From positions 1 through 12,561 of the forward strand of contig JAICTB010000041.1 in the NCBI GenBank assembly GCA_025936595.1: a DNA stretch of 12,561 bases, given 5' to 3'. Positions within the stretch are counted from its first letter, which is position 1; each line of letters starts with the position of its first letter. This DNA comes from Thermoleophilia bacterium. Lineage in GTDB: Bacteria; Actinomycetota; Thermoleophilia; Gaiellales; Gaiellaceae. A program made the translations under genes and the position numbers. This document shows positions 12,101 to 12,561 of this stretch, piece by piece. The notes under the pieces are model-generated. The model was given only the letters and a program-made list of their open reading frames with translations. It had not been told where the DNA came from and ran no database searches.

Positions 12101-12561
12101 CGGGCGTGCTGCTCGTCGGCGGCGCAAGCCGTCGCTTCGGCTCCCCGAAGGCGCTGATCGAGCTCGACGGCGAGACGCTCCTCGAGCGCGGCCGCCGAGT
12201 GCTCGCCGCGGCGTGCGACGAGGTGCTGGTCGTCGGCAAGTCGGGTGAGCTGCCGTTCGACGTGCAGGACGACGGCTCCGAGACGCGCGCGCCGATCGCC
12301 GGGGTCGTCGCGGGGCTGCGCGCTGCGTCGCACGACGTCGCGGTCTTCGTGCCCGTCGACTGTCCACGGGTGACGCCGGAGCTCGTGCGCCTGCTCGGCG
12401 ACGCGTGCCGCGACGCCGCCGTCCCGCAAACCGGGCCGCTGCCGGGCGCATGGGCGAAGTCGGCGCTGCCACTCCTCGAGGCGCGACTCGCCGGCGGCCC
12501 GCTCGCCCTCTACCGTACGTACGGCGAGCTGGACGTGGCCGGGGTCGATGTCGACCCGCAG
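12082..12561 (+). CDS. mobA: Molybdenum cofactor guanylyltransferase MobA, partial (C-terminus beyond right edge)
   Basis: The first 160 residues are present with no stop. MobA transfers GMP from GTP to Mo-molybdopterin to give the dinucleotide cofactor used by formate dehydrogenase and related enzymes. The N-terminus MARRALTGVLLVGGASRRFG followed by SPKAL is the nucleotide-binding loop of the family (consensus GGxSxRxGxxK: G13-G14, R17-R18, G20, K23). VFVPVDCPRVTPELV carries the metal-binding Asp (D93). The start is taken as GTG at 12082, inside the last 19 bp of fdhD; GTG at 12106 would remove the start of the first strand and is less likely. No Shine-Dalgarno site is clear, consistent with coupling to fdhD. 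The loop has RRFGSPK where many have RRMGxDK. A related NTP-transferase for another cofactor (MocA type) is less likely. Confidence 0.9.
   Translation, partial: MARRALTGVLLVGGASRRFGSPKALIELDGETLLERGRRVLAAACDEVLVVGKSGELPFDVQDDGSETRAPIAGVVAGLRAASHDVAVFVPVDCPRVTPELVRLLGDACRDAAVPQTGPLPGAWAKSALPLLEARLAGGPLALYRTYGELDVAGVDVDPQ

Noticed and set aside
1..12561. Defence island, biosynthetic cluster, prophage or mobile element
   Set aside because: No integrase, transposase, nuclease/helicase pairs, NRPS/PKS, direct repeats or att-like sites; composition looks even across the window and the genes are mainly housekeeping.

Overview
The window is 12.5 kb of very GC-rich, densely packed bacterial chromosome. 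The base composition, frequent GTG/TTG starts, 4-8 bp gene overlaps and a recurring TANNNT box 6-8 bp before RTG start codons all fit Actinomycetota. A deep-branching lineage such as Thermoleophilia is my guess from gene style; I could not test it. I see no tRNA, rRNA, CRISPR array, insertion sequence or phage gene. No stretch over 300 bases lacks a gene; the longest gap is about 190 bp (423-612).

Layout, left to right. (1) 1-422, minus: a multi-span membrane protein cut by the left edge. (2) 613-2414, plus: a two-component pair, a membrane histidine kinase of the HisKA_3 (NarX/DesK) type and a NarL/LuxR response regulator, joined by a GTGA overlap. (3) 2375-3217, minus: a DsbA/FrnE-like thioredoxin-fold protein with one active-site cysteine and an apparent winged-helix C-terminus; its end overlaps the response regulator by 40 bp. 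(4) 3250-4464, plus: an FAD-linked sugar-1,4-lactone oxidase. (5) 4479-5765, minus: a secreted clan GH-A-like glycoside hydrolase. (6) 5880-6158, plus: a 92-residue protein I do not recognise. (7) 6155-10918, minus: a six-gene purine operon, purD-purE-purB-purC-purS-purQ in transcription order. (8) 10974-11309, plus: an acidic 111-residue protein I do not recognise. (9) 11324-12561, plus: fdhD overlapping mobA, which runs off the right edge.

How the genes work together. The purine operon supplies PurD (PRA to GAR), the PurS and PurQ parts of FGAM synthase, PurE (carboxylation step), PurC (SAICAR synthesis) and PurB (lyase steps for SAICAR and adenylosuccinate). PurL, PurF, PurM, PurN, PurH and PurK are not in the window. 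fdhD and mobA both mature molybdenum enzymes: sulfuration for formate dehydrogenase and addition of the nucleotide to molybdopterin. The two-component pair, lactone oxidase, DsbA-like protein and glycosidase have no obvious common pathway.

I found no clearly new multi-gene system. The most unusual signals are the recurring TANNNT box with an identical TAGCGT hexamer before three unrelated genes (suggesting leaderless transcripts), the one-cysteine DsbA-fold protein with an added winged-helix-like domain, a short PurE lacking a normally conserved histidine, and the unrecognised 92-residue protein opposite the secreted glycosidase.
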